From Caldilineaceae bacterium SB0661_bin_34 (lineage in GTDB: Bacteria > Chloroflexota > Anaerolineae > Caldilineales > Caldilineaceae), in assembly GCA_009841145.1 (NCBI GenBank), contig VXMJ01000063.1, positions 20,336-84,335 on the forward strand: DNA of 64,000 nucleotides. The letters run 5' to 3'. The position numbers and the translations under genes were made by a program. The notes under the pieces were generated by a model. The model was not told where the DNA came from, searched no databases, and saw only the letters and a program-made list of their open reading frames with translations. This document shows, one piece after another, positions 36,670 through 45,867 of the stretch; positions within the stretch are counted from its first letter, which is position 1, and each line of letters opens with the position of its first letter.

Positions 36670-39600
36670 ATGGACTTCAGGCGGCGACGCCCCTTGTAGC
36701 GGCTCCGCCACGAAGGCTGACAGAATTCGGCCTTTCGACACCAGGGAGCACAGGAGAACGTCTCCCGGTCCATGCGCCGCGGCGCGCCTGGGAACCTGCC
36801 GGCCGTGACATCGGCCACGACGTTGTCCAGTTGTTCCAGCACGGCCTCGACAAGCGGATCACCCTCGTTGTGCGGTTCCGCGATCTCCGGGCTGGTCTTG
36901 CGGGTCCCGCTGCGCGCTCCCCGCGGCTCCAAGTTGCGGACATTCCAGTAGGCGCTGTACGTGACCGGCCCAATTGCGTTGTGCACTGCCCGTCCGTACA
37001 GGACCGCCTGCAGCGTCTTGCCCTCCCCCACGTCGCGTTGGGTTTTCCCGGAACGCTTGTAGTCGATCACGCGCAGGTTGCCGGCGCTGTCCACATCGAT
37101 GCGGTCGACAATGCCCCGCAGCCGGACGGATCCGGTCTCCTTCAGGAGGTCGCTGTCCTCGGTCCACTCCATGCGCTCTTCCTGGTACATGGGTATCCAC
37201 GCGTCCGCGGCCAGATGGTCTGCCTCCTCACGGTCCCTGAGCACCAGTTCAACCAGGTTCCGTCGAATCTCTTCCAAGTCATGGCGTGCCAGCGGATAGG
37301 GCTGGTACTTCAACCGGACATGCCGGGAACTCTCGCCCTCGGCCAGTACTTCAGACACCAGAGCCTCAACCTGTTCCCGGCTCAGGTGTGCCAAGCTCCC
37401 TTCCTTCAACCTGCCGTAGATGCCTTCTAGGGCATCGTGGTAGATGTTGCCTTCTACGACCGGCGGCATCCCTTCCTCAGGAGTTTCATCAGGCTTCAGA
37501 CCCAGTACCCTTTCGGCGAAAAACCCCAAGGGACAGACCGGAAAGTTCTCGAGGGCACTGGGACTCCAACGGTAGTCCACGCCGAACTTATTCCGCAGCC
37601 GCCTCAGAACCGCCGGGCCGGACAGGATGCCTTCGTAACAGGTTGGCGCCGCGGTGCCGGTGCGCAGCGCGTCCACACGGGCCAAGTCCGCGACCCGTTC
37701 CATGTCCGCTCCCATGCCGGCTGCAACGGCCAGCGGCACCTTGGACTCCCCGCCTTGGACCGCGAACCGAAGCAGTTCCCGCTCGGAGGCGGGAGGTGTT
37801 GGTTCCGGCTGGGCATGTTCGCCGTCCGGCCAAAAGGGCGAGGCCGGGACGAGGCCGGACTCCAGCGCACCGCCGGCAATGGTCCTGCGGGCGCGGCTTA
37901 GGCGAAGCCGACCCGCGCATCCGGCCACAAGCATGTCCCACTTCAGCCAGGCCGTTCGATGATCATGGGTGCGAAGGTCAAGTGCATGGCTGTCCCGTTC
38001 ACGGACCGAGAAAACCGGGTCGGTCGGAGGCCCGGCCGGCAGCGACCGTTCGTTGAGACCCATTACAAACAGATGCCGGGTCGGCACCATCCAGCCGTTG
38101 TCGAAATCGAGAACCCTTACGGATTCGTTGGGTTCGTACAGGGGGACGGAGAGCCTCTCCATTCGATCCAGCAGGCGACGCCTCAAATCCGGCCACCGTA
38201 CGCGCCGAGTGGCCGGAGACGCGCGCAGCATGTCGGTGACCATGCGATCCAGTGCCTGGCGAACCGCTTTGGCCAAGGCTTGATCCGGGGAGGCAGTGCC
38301 TTCCGGAATGCCGATGCCAACACCTTCAGGCTGCAAGAGGCCCCTCACCCAGGACAGCAGGTTGCGCTCATCCTCGGTGTCCGGAGGCGTCAATCCATCC
38401 AACAGGCGTTGGGCGAAATCCTCCAAGTCCTGTCGAAGTCCGGTCGGCTCTTCCTTCAGGCCCATGTCCCGCAGCAGATGCCGATCCCAATCGGCATCCG
38501 CGTGAAAGGGACTGAGCCACTGTTCCCTCCCCCGGATCACGCCAAAGGCATGGGTCAGGATGCTCAGGTATTCCAGGCCGTCATGCTTCGCGCCCGGGTG
38601 GTGAAGCCAAGGTGACAGCAGCAGGTCCCAGGTCTCCGCCAGCGGAAACAAGGGCGCCGCCCCCAGCGCCTGCCGGAATGCCAGGCACAACGGGTGTTCC
38701 GGGAGCGGCAGGGGCAAGTGCAGCGGAATTCGATACTCCTCTGCCACCCGGCGCAGCAGGGAATTCCAGTCGCGCATGGCCGGAACACACAGGGTGATGT
38801 CCTGCAGACCGGTGAAGCCGGTCTGCAGCATCTGCTTGACGCGGCGCAGAACCCAGCGCACCTCGTCCTCGGCCGTGGACAACTCGACCGTTTCAAAGGC
38901 GTGTTCGGGCGCGGGTTCGCGGGCCGTCGCGGGACTGCCGGGTTCCCCAAACTCCCTGGCCAAATTGTCGGACCGGGCACGGCCCAACTGCGATCGGCCA
39001 ACAGGCAGAAACACCCGGACCTCCGTACCGCGCCGCTGCATCACCTGCAGGAAATGCCGCTGCAAGGGGGTGAACCCGGCAAAGCCGGCCACCAGGAGGC
39101 CGATGCCGGGATCCAGGCCGGCGGAGTCGGCCTGCAACAGCGAACACACGCGGGTCAGGGCAACTGCCGGATCCAGTTGCCCGGTCCGCACCTGCTGCTC
39201 AACATACCGGTCGTACAGCGAGGCCAGATCCCGGTTCCGCGGCCCGACACCGGATACGGCCCAGTTCCGGAAGGCGTCGGGTGAGATGGCCTGATGCTGC
39301 ATCTCCTGGAACCAGGCCAGCAGTCGGCGCTGGAAGCCCGGCAGGAGCAGCGAGTCCTGAATCTCGCTATCCAGTCCCTCGGCGTGGACCTCCTCGGCGA
39401 GGGTCTCCACGAACAGCAACTGGTCTCCCGGCTGCAGGATCCCGAAATCGGGGCCGGCCCGGTCCAGCAGTTGGGCCGTCAGCCTGCCAAAGTTGAAGGA
39501 GTGTACATTCAGCCACTTGGCGGGTCGCTTCCACCACACCACCTCCAGTGCAGGCGGCAGCAGCACCCAGACCTCGGCCAGGGGATCGTTGGCCTGCAGC

Positions 39601-39680
39601 CGGCCGATTCCTTCCTCAATGCCCTTCAGTGCCTGTTCGTTGGTCTTGATCCAGACGACCTGCAGGCCGGGTATGGGCAT
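36666..39680 (-). CDS. addB: AddB-like helicase-nuclease subunit (PD-(D/E)XK, probable Fe-S)
   Basis: A 1004-aa protein. The N-terminal half resembles an inactivated SF1 helicase (QVVWIKTNEQALKGIEEGIG at the start, no intact Walker A), as in AddB. The C-terminal domain is a RecB-like nuclease: RLRGIVDRIDVDSAGNLRVI then DYKRSGKTQ. Four cysteines in AddB spacing, one at FPVCPLGFF (about residue 718) and three at CAPWCRKAEFC near 985, predict the 4Fe-4S staple around the nuclease. It begins 20 nt after carA and overlaps addA by 4 nt (ATGA), so AddA translation is probably coupled to it. Confidence 0.85.
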   Translation of the reverse strand: MPIPGLQVVWIKTNEQALKGIEEGIGRLQANDPLAEVWVLLPPALEVVWWKRPAKWLNVHSFNFGRLTAQLLDRAGPDFGILQPGDQLLFVETLAEEVHAEGLDSEIQDSLLLPGFQRRLLAWFQEMQHQAISPDAFRNWAVSGVGPRNRDLASLYDRYVEQQVRTGQLDPAVALTRVCSLLQADSAGLDPGIGLLVAGFAGFTPLQRHFLQVMQRRGTEVRVFLPVGRSQLGRARSDNLAREFGEPGSPATAREPAPEHAFETVELSTAEDEVRWVLRRVKQMLQTGFTGLQDITLCVPAMRDWNSLLRRVAEEYRIPLHLPLPLPEHPLCLAFRQALGAAPLFPLAETWDLLLSPWLHHPGAKHDGLEYLSILTHAFGVIRGREQWLSPFHADADWDRHLLRDMGLKEEPTGLRQDLEDFAQRLLDGLTPPDTEDERNLLSWVRGLLQPEGVGIGIPEGTASPDQALAKAVRQALDRMVTDMLRASPATRRVRWPDLRRRLLDRMERLSVPLYEPNESVRVLDFDNGWMVPTRHLFVMGLNERSLPAGPPTDPVFSVRERDSHALDLRTHDHRTAWLKWDMLVAGCAGRLRLSRARRTIAGGALESGLVPASPFWPDGEHAQPEPTPPASERELLRFAVQGGESKVPLAVAAGMGADMERVADLARVDALRTGTAAPTCYEGILSGPAVLRRLRNKFGVDYRWSPSALENFPVCPLGFFAERVLGLKPDETPEEGMPPVVEGNIYHDALEGIYGRLKEGSLAHLSREQVEALVSEVLAEGESSRHVRLKYQPYPLARHDLEEIRRNLVELVLRDREEADHLAADAWIPMYQEERMEWTEDSDLLKETGSVRLRGIVDRIDVDSAGNLRVIDYKRSGKTQRDVGEGKTLQAVLYGRAVHNAIGPVTYSAYWNVRNLEPRGARSGTRKTSPEIAEPHNEGDPLVEAVLEQLDNVVADVTAGRFPGAPRRMDRETFSCAPWCRKAEFCQPSWRSRYKGRRRLKSI

Positions 39681-39700
39681 AGCAAGGGTTGGGGCAGGTT

Positions 39701-40864
39701 TCAGCCGGCGGCTAGCTGTCGGGACCGCACCAGGTGCACGAATTCCGCAAACAGCCGATCAGCATCGTGCGGTCCGGGACTTGCCTCCGGATGGTATTGA
39801 ACGCTGAACACGGGCTTGTCCTTCAGGCGCAGGCCCTCCACCGTCTTGTCGTTCAGGTTCCAGTGGGTGATTTCCACGTTGTCCGGCAGGCCGTCGTGCT
39901 GCACACTGTAGTTGTGGTTCTGCGAAGTGATCTGAACATTGCCGGCCGCCAGGTCGCTGACCGGTTGGTTGCCCCCGTGGTGGCCGAACTTGAGCTTGTA
40001 GGTCTCCGCGCCCAGCGCCTGGGCAATGATTTGGTGGCCCAGGCAGATGCCGAACAGGGGCACCCTGCTCTCAATCAACTGCCGGGCCGTCTCCGTCACG
40101 TAGTGCAGGGCACCGGGATCGCCCGGGCCGTTGCTCAGGAAAAGGCCATCGGGATTCATCGCCAGGACCTCGGCCGCGGAGGTGGAGGCCGGCACCACCT
40201 CGACCCGGAAGCCCTGGCTGGCCAGGCGGCGCAGGATGTTGTACTTGATGCCCAGGTCCCAGGCCACGACCAAAGGCTGCCGTTCCATCTCGACCAGTTC
40301 CGGCAATTCCCCCGAAGCCACCGGCTCCCAAGGGGAATCGGTTGTCTCAGCCCAGGCATAGGGTTCGGTGCAGGTCACTTCGCGCACCAGGTCCCGGCCT
40401 TCCAGTCCCTCGAAGTCCCGAGCCCGAGCCAGGAGCTGTTCCTGGGTTAAGGAACCGTCCGTGCACAGGGCCGCGTGCACCACTCCCTGCTCGCGGATGT
40501 GACGGGTCAACAGCCGGGTGTCGATGTCGCTGATACCGGGCACGCCGGCTTCGGCCAGCCAATCCGGCAGGGACCGCGTAGCCCGCCAGCTGGACACATT
40601 GCGGCTGACTTCGCGCACGATCAGGGCCGTCAGGCGGGGACGTGCGCTTTCGATGTCCTCTTCGTTGATGCCGGTGTTGCCGATGTGGGGCGTGGTCATG
40701 CAGACCATCTGTCCCTGATAGGAAGGATCCGTGATCACTTCCTGGTATCCGGTCAGGCAGGTGTTGAACACCACCTCCCCCACCGCCACCGTCTCCGCGC
40801 CGAACCCCTGGCCGACGAACACAGTGCCGTCCGACAGCACCAGATGGGCGCGCTGTCCATTCAT
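39701..40864 (-). CDS. carA: Carbamoyl-phosphate synthase small (glutaminase) subunit
   Basis: CarA hydrolyses glutamine and channels ammonia to CarB for arginine and pyrimidine synthesis. The 387-aa product has the CPSase_sm N-terminal domain ([53 protein letters not shown]) and a class-I glutamine amidotransferase with [17 protein letters not shown] (nucleophile Cys about residue 271) and [18 protein letters not shown] (catalytic His and Glu). The ATG at 40864 overlaps the carB stop as ATGA. Confidence 0.97.
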   Translation of the reverse strand: MNGQRAHLVLSDGTVFVGQGFGAETVAVGEVVFNTCLTGYQEVITDPSYQGQMVCMTTPHIGNTGINEEDIESARPRLTALIVREVSRNVSSWRATRSLPDWLAEAGVPGISDIDTRLLTRHIREQGVVHAALCTDGSLTQEQLLARARDFEGLEGRDLVREVTCTEPYAWAETTDSPWEPVASGELPELVEMERQPLVVAWDLGIKYNILRRLASQGFRVEVVPASTSAAEVLAMNPDGLFLSNGPGDPGALHYVTETARQLIESRVPLFGICLGHQIIAQALGAETYKLKFGHHGGNQPVSDLAAGNVQITSQNHNYSVQHDGLPDNVEITHWNLNDKTVEGLRLKDKPVFSVQYHPEASPGPHDADRLFAEFVHLVRSRQLAAG

Positions 40865-43800
40865 GGGACCGGCTCCGCCATGGCGTAGTTCTGCAGGCTG
40901 CGTACATCCGCATCCTGTTCCTGCAGGGCCCGGATGCCGGTCACGGCCGCCGCGGCCGCGGGCATGGTGGTCAGAATCGGAATGGCCAGCCGGGTGGCCA
41001 AGGCCCGGATTCGGGCACCGTGGCGCCGGCTGCGCGGCCCCTTGGGCGTGTTGACCACCAAGTCCACTTGTCCGTCCTGCATGGCCTCGATCACGGTACG
41101 CCCCTCCTCTCCGGCCTTGCGCACCTGTTGGACTTCCAAGCCCGCCGCCTGAAAGAACGCCGCTGTGCCCTGAGTGGCCAGCAGTCGGAACCCGAGCACA
41201 TGCAGTTCGCGGGCGATGGACAGGGCATCCGGCTTGTCCTGATCATTGACGGTCAGCAACGCACCGCCACGCACCGGCAACGGCGATCCGGCCTGTTCCT
41301 GGCTCTTGGCGAAGGCATTGCCGAAGTCCGGTGCGTGCCCCATCACCTCGCCGGTGGAGCGCATTTCCGGTCCCAGGATGGTGTCCACACCAGTGAACTT
41401 CTTCCAAGGCAGCACCGCCTCCTTGACAAAGAAGCCGCTCACCGTCGGTTCCTCCGTCAAACCCAGTTCCTCCAGCGTGGACCCCAGCATGACCTTGGCG
41501 GCGATCTTGGCCAATTGCACACCCGTGGCCTTGGATACGTAGGGAACGGTGCGGCTGGCCCGCGGATTCACCTCCAGGACATACACCTGATCACCTTGGA
41601 TGGCGTACTGCACGTTCATCAGGCCTCGCACGTGCAGGGCCATGCCCAGCCGGTGCGTATGGCTGCGCAACAGGGCCAGGACGTTGGCCGACAACCGATG
41701 CGGCGGCAGAACGCAGGCACTGTCGCCACTGTGCACTCCGGCACCCTCCACGTGCTGCATGATACCGCCGATCACCACCTGCCGCCCGTCGCAAATCGCG
41801 TCGACATCCACCTCGATCGCCCCATTCAGGAACTGATCGACGTAGAGGGGATGATGGGGGGACACCTGAGCCGCGGCCTGGATATAGGTCTTGAGATCAA
41901 CCTCGTCGTGCACGATGGCCATGGCCCGGCCGCCCAATACGAACGAAGGGCGCACCACCACCGGATAGCCGATGGTCTCCACCACCGCCAGGGCCTGCTC
42001 CAGATTGCGCGCCAGACCGTGGGCCGGCGCGGGGATATCCAGTTCCGCCAGCAGGTCGCTGAAGCGGTCCCGGTCCTCGGCCAGATCGATGCTGGTGGGC
42101 GAGGTGCCGAGGATCGGCACGCCGTCCCTTTCCAGGTCCGTTGCCAGGTTCAACGGAGTCTGTCCGCCGTATTGGACGATGACCCCCGCCAGAGCACCGT
42201 TGGCGGCTTCCCGCTGGACGATGTGCAGGACGTCCTCGCGCGTCAGTGGCTCGAAGTAGAGGCGGGTACTGGTGTCGTAGTCCGTGCTCACCGTCTCCGG
42301 GTTGCAGTTGACCATGATGGTCTCGTAACCCATCTCCTGCAGCGCGAAGCTGGCGTGGACACAGCAGTAGTCGAACTCGATGCCCTGTCCGATGCGGTTG
42401 GGCCCGCCGCCCAGGATCACCACTTTCCGGCGATCGGTGGGCAAGGCCTCGTCGCCTTCGTCATAGCTGCTGTACAGGTAGGGCGTGAAGGCCTGAAATT
42501 CCGCGGCACAGGTATCCACCTGGTGATAGGTGGGTCGGATGTCCTGTTGACGGCGCGCCTCCCTGACATCCAACTCCGACCATGATTCAGACCGACTGTG
42601 CGAGAGCAACTCGGCCAGTTGTGAATCGCTGAAGCCCTGGCGCTTGGCCTCCCTAAGGCTTTCAGCGTCCGCCCCGGAAACCCGGCCGGCGGTTTCAAAC
42701 AACTGCTGCATCTGGTCCAGGAACCAGATGTCGAACCCGGTCATGCAGGCAAGGGCTTCCAGATCCCACTGCCGTTCCAAGGCGGTATACACCGCAAACA
42801 ACCGATCGCGGTTGGGCGTTCGGAGCAGGTCTTCCAACTCGTTGTCGGTGACCGGTCCTTCCAGCGATCCCCAGCCGTTGCGGCCGATTTCAAGGCTGCG
42901 AATGCCCTTTTGCAGGGCTGCCTTGAAGGTGCGGCCAATGGACATCACCTCGCCCACGGACTTCATCTGCGGACCCAGGCTGGACTCCACGCCGCTGAAC
43001 TTTTCAAAGGCCCAGCGGGGAATCTTCACGACCACGTAGTCAATGGACGGCTCGAAGGCCGCCACGGTCTGCCGCGTGATGTCGTTGGTCAACTCGTCCA
43101 AGTTGTAGCCCACCGCCACCAGGGCGGCCCACTTGGCGATGGGGAATCCGGTCGCCTTGGATGCCAACGCGCTCGAGCGCGAGACCCGTGGATTCATCTC
43201 GATGACCACGACCCGGCCGGTTTCCGGGTGCACGGCAAACTGAACGTTGGACCCGCCGGTCTCAACGCCTACGGCCCGCATGACCAGGCGTGCCTGATCG
43301 CGCAGCCGTTGCAGTTCCCGGTCCGTGAGAGTCTGGGCCGGAGCCACGGTGATGCTGTCCCCGGTATGGACGCCCATGGCATCCAGGTTCTCGATGGAAC
43401 AGACCACGACGAAGTTGTCCGCGCCGTCGCGCATCACCTCGAGCTCGAATTCCTTCCAGCCGATCAGCGACTCCTCAATCAGGACGCTGCCGACCGGGCT
43501 TTCGCGCAGGCCCCAGGCCACCTTGACATCGAACTCATCCGGGGTATGGACGGTGCCGGCGCCGCTGCCGCCCAGGGTGAAGCTGGGACGGATGAAGATG
43601 GGGAATCGGCCAATCGTTTCCGCGTGGCTGCGTGCCTCCTCCAGGGTCGTGGCCAGGAAGGAGTGGGGCGACTCGAGCCCGTATTCGGTGATGGCGTTCT
43701 TGAACAGCTCCCGATCCTCGGCCAGCTGCATCGACTCGAGGCGGGCGCCGATGAGTTCCACGCCGTACCGGTCCAGGACGCCGGCCGCCGCTAAGTCGAC

Positions 43801-44097
43801 CGCCAGGTTGAGTCCCGTCTGGCCGCCGACGGTGGGCAGCAGGGCATCCGGCCGTTCCCGTTCGATGATCTTCTCCAGGTAGGGGACAGTCAGCGGCTCC
43901 ACATAGGTGACATCCGCCATCTCCGGATCCGTCATGATGGTGGCCGGATTGGAGTTGACGAGGATGATGCGAAAGCCCGCCTGGCGGAGGGCCTTGCACG
44001 CCTGGACACCGGAGTAGTCGAACTCGCAGGCTTGACCGATCACGATCGGACCTGATCCGATGATCAGGATGGATTCGATGTCGGTGCGGCGAGGCAT
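40861..44097 (-). CDS. carB: Carbamoyl-phosphate synthase large subunit
   Basis: CarB uses two ATP to make carbamoyl phosphate from bicarbonate and ammonia. The 1078-aa product has the two homologous ATP-grasp halves of the family: [38 protein letters not shown] and [24 protein letters not shown] ([20 protein letters not shown]) in the first; [37 protein letters not shown] and [20 protein letters not shown] in the second. The C-terminal MGS-like allosteric domain ([34 protein letters not shown]) is where UMP or ornithine acts. It is the first gene of carB-carA-addB-addA; carA overlaps its stop by 4 nt. Confidence 0.97.
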   Translation of the reverse strand: MPRRTDIESILIIGSGPIVIGQACEFDYSGVQACKALRQAGFRIILVNSNPATIMTDPEMADVTYVEPLTVPYLEKIIERERPDALLPTVGGQTGLNLAVDLAAAGVLDRYGVELIGARLESMQLAEDRELFKNAITEYGLESPHSFLATTLEEARSHAETIGRFPIFIRPSFTLGGSGAGTVHTPDEFDVKVAWGLRESPVGSVLIEESLIGWKEFELEVMRDGADNFVVVCSIENLDAMGVHTGDSITVAPAQTLTDRELQRLRDQARLVMRAVGVETGGSNVQFAVHPETGRVVVIEMNPRVSRSSALASKATGFPIAKWAALVAVGYNLDELTNDITRQTVAAFEPSIDYVVVKIPRWAFEKFSGVESSLGPQMKSVGEVMSIGRTFKAALQKGIRSLEIGRNGWGSLEGPVTDNELEDLLRTPNRDRLFAVYTALERQWDLEALACMTGFDIWFLDQMQQLFETAGRVSGADAESLREAKRQGFSDSQLAELLSHSRSESWSELDVREARRQQDIRPTYHQVDTCAAEFQAFTPYLYSSYDEGDEALPTDRRKVVILGGGPNRIGQGIEFDYCCVHASFALQEMGYETIMVNCNPETVSTDYDTSTRLYFEPLTREDVLHIVQREAANGALAGVIVQYGGQTPLNLATDLERDGVPILGTSPTSIDLAEDRDRFSDLLAELDIPAPAHGLARNLEQALAVVETIGYPVVVRPSFVLGGRAMAIVHDEVDLKTYIQAAAQVSPHHPLYVDQFLNGAIEVDVDAICDGRQVVIGGIMQHVEGAGVHSGDSACVLPPHRLSANVLALLRSHTHRLGMALHVRGLMNVQYAIQGDQVYVLEVNPRASRTVPYVSKATGVQLAKIAAKVMLGSTLEELGLTEEPTVSGFFVKEAVLPWKKFTGVDTILGPEMRSTGEVMGHAPDFGNAFAKSQEQAGSPLPVRGGALLTVNDQDKPDALSIARELHVLGFRLLATQGTAAFFQAAGLEVQQVRKAGEEGRTVIEAMQDGQVDLVVNTPKGPRSRRHGARIRALATRLAIPILTTMPAAAAAVTGIRALQEQDADVRSLQNYAMAEPVP

Positions 44098-44652
44098 TGG
44101 AGTGGAGGTGAAGGAGCCGGAATCAACCTAAATTCTGCCGAAACCGCGGGATCGTACCACAGCAAATCCGAGTTGGATTGAGCACCGTGGTGTTCATTTC
44201 GAGTCTGTGCCAGCGATTGGCTGAGGGTACCCCGAACCCTCCATGGCAACGCGGTGCGCTCTGTCCATTTCCGTGGCTGGCATGCCTTCCGGCAGCCCCT
44301 TGATCCCCCAAGTTGATTCGGCAAGGCTGCAACTGGCAGCAATCAACCGTAGATCCGCATTGCTCCGCATCCACGTTGGCATTGTCGCCTTCACCAAGGA
44401 GAACCTGGGCCGAACATCCCAGCCTCCGATTTTTAACAGCGGTGGTACACCGACACCAGGACGGGCTGGTTGTCGGGTCTGACTAGAACGCTGGCTGTAA
44501 TCCCAGTCGCCGCTCATCCGGTGAGGAACCCAACGTCCGGCCGAGCCGTCGAAGAGTAAAACAACGAATGCCAACCCTGCCTCCCGAGACACGTCAGGCA
44601 AGGACAGACGGACTGTCTCCATCAACTTGCTGAACAAAACGGAGAGCTACGA
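44098..44652. other. Intergenic region upstream of carB and the antitoxin gene
   Basis: A divergent 555-bp gap that must hold both promoters. I see no convincing -35/-10 pair and no coding frame with a motif. The antitoxin ribosome site GGAG lies about 8 nt before 44653. Confidence 0.4.
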
Positions 44653-44874
44653 ATGAACCAACAGCTGAAGCAAGCTGTTCAAAAGGCGTCTCAGCCGGAA
44701 GCCGATCAAACCAGATTCGCTCGCTTTCTGCTCGCCGAACTGGAGGTGAACCGTCAATGGCAAGGGTTGTTCTCCCGCCCTGAATCGGAGGATTTGCTGG
44801 AACACATGGCTGATGAGGCTCTGTCCGACCACCACGCTGGGCTAACCTCGCCACTTGGCCCGGAAAAGCTGTAA
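44653..44874 (+). CDS. Type II antitoxin-like small protein
   Basis: A 73-aa protein (MNQQLKQAVQKASQPEADQT then RFARFLLAELEVNRQWQGLF). The pattern of an amphipathic helix, an A.LLAELE..R.W..LF helix and the C-terminal LADEAL..H.AG...PL segment (here MADEALSDHHAGLTSPLGPE) is that of a common small antitoxin placed before RelE/ParE-type toxins. It has a GGAG ribosome site. Three nucleotides (TAA AC) separate its stop from the toxin's GTG. Confidence 0.6.
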   Translation: MNQQLKQAVQKASQPEADQTRFARFLLAELEVNRQWQGLFSRPESEDLLEHMADEALSDHHAGLTSPLGPEKL

Positions 44875-44876
44875 AC

Positions 44877-45041
44877 GTGCGCTCCTTTGCTGAACGAAGT
44901 TTTTGGGATGCGTACCGGCAACTTCCAGCGCAAGTGCAACAACGGACAAGAGAAGCCTATCGCTTCATCGAGTTGGATCCCCGGCATCCAAGCTTGGACT
45001 TCAAGCGCGTGAGCCAACGACGGCCGGTGTACTCAGTTTAG
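44877..45041 (+). pseudogene. Truncated RelE/ParE-superfamily toxin
   Basis: A 54-codon frame from GTG at 44877: VRSFADRSFWDAYRQLPAQV (strictly RSFAERSFWDAYRQLPAQVQ), then RTREAYRFIELDPRHPSLDF, then KRVSQRRPVYSV-stop. This is the first half of a RelE/ParE fold (FW..Y..LP..VQ......Y..F..DP.HPSL.FK.V....P.YSV); the expected R.....YRALG...W...H.EY half with the catalytic residues is missing. The frame ends 25 bp before an IS1595 remnant, which may have caused the truncation. Almost certainly inactive. Confidence 0.65.
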
Positions 45042-45066
45042 TGCTCGACACGCCTGTCAGGCTGGT

Positions 45067-45342
45067 CTATTCCAGGTGGGTGGCGAAGACCCACTGCCAG
45101 AGTGTGGCCTTGGACCGCTCCAACGCCGTCCCGATCCTGACGGAGAATGTCTCCCGGCAACCGGTGCAGCAGTAGGGCAATCCGGCCATCCGGCCATACC
45201 AGAAACTCAAACCTTGCCGCGGCCGATTCTTTTCGGAAAAAAGGGTGGTCAACAGGTCAATCGCATTCAGATTGGGGATGTGGCACTTGGGCACAGGGCG
45301 GGTCATCGAAAAGCCGGAACTCGTCCTCGGAGCCGGGAGCAC
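45067..45342 (-). pseudogene. IS1595 (ISXO2-like) transposase fragment
   Basis: The minus-strand frame gives GLPYCCTGCRETFSVRIGTA then LERSKATLWQWVFATHLE-stop. This matches the zinc-ribbon region of IS1595 transposases (Y.C..CR..FSVRTGT....S..PL.KWVFAIYL). No DDE core is present, so only the N-terminal piece remains. Confidence 0.7.
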
Positions 45343-45867
45343 ACGCCCACGGAGGCATCATGGCCAAGCGGGTCCGGCCCCGTGGGCGTAGAGTCGGGGC
45401 TGTCTGCCGGAAGTCCTATCGCCATGGCACGCGGTAACCCGGATCCGAGCAGGCTACCGAGGCCTCTGCGTGGTGTCATCTCGCCTACCGTCGGCCAAGC
45501 CCTCGTGGTGGAACTGCATCCGATCCCCCATGGCCCCTAGTACGCACTTGCCGCGCCCGGCTTCGGAAGTTCTGTCCTGTTATCCCCATGGGTCCTCAGC
45601 CCCCGGCCATCTGAATTTATGACGTTATACCATTCTATTTGTGCGAGAAGGTGTCGAACGCCTGCTTGTTTCGTTACCAAAATTGATGTTCGATTGTCGC
45701 ACTCATAATCGTTTAATATATTTTTCTCGTGGCTTTGACTTGAAACAGGAATGTGATTGCCTTGGAGTGATTAACTGCATGATGCTGACGCTTTCTCTAT
45801 TGGCCGGTTTAACCTGCTAGCATTGCGCATTGTTTAGTTACCGTGAGCAACAGTGGAGATAATTGGG
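45343..45867. other. Gap upstream of the binding-protein gene
   Basis: 45600-45850 turns AT-rich (for example TTTAATATATTTTT near 45712), as expected for a promoter of the gene at 45868, but no single -35/-10 pair stands out. 45343-45600 contains no recognisable gene. Confidence 0.4.

Noticed and set aside
41020..42585. 521-codon plus-strand open frame
   Set aside because: Antisense to carB.
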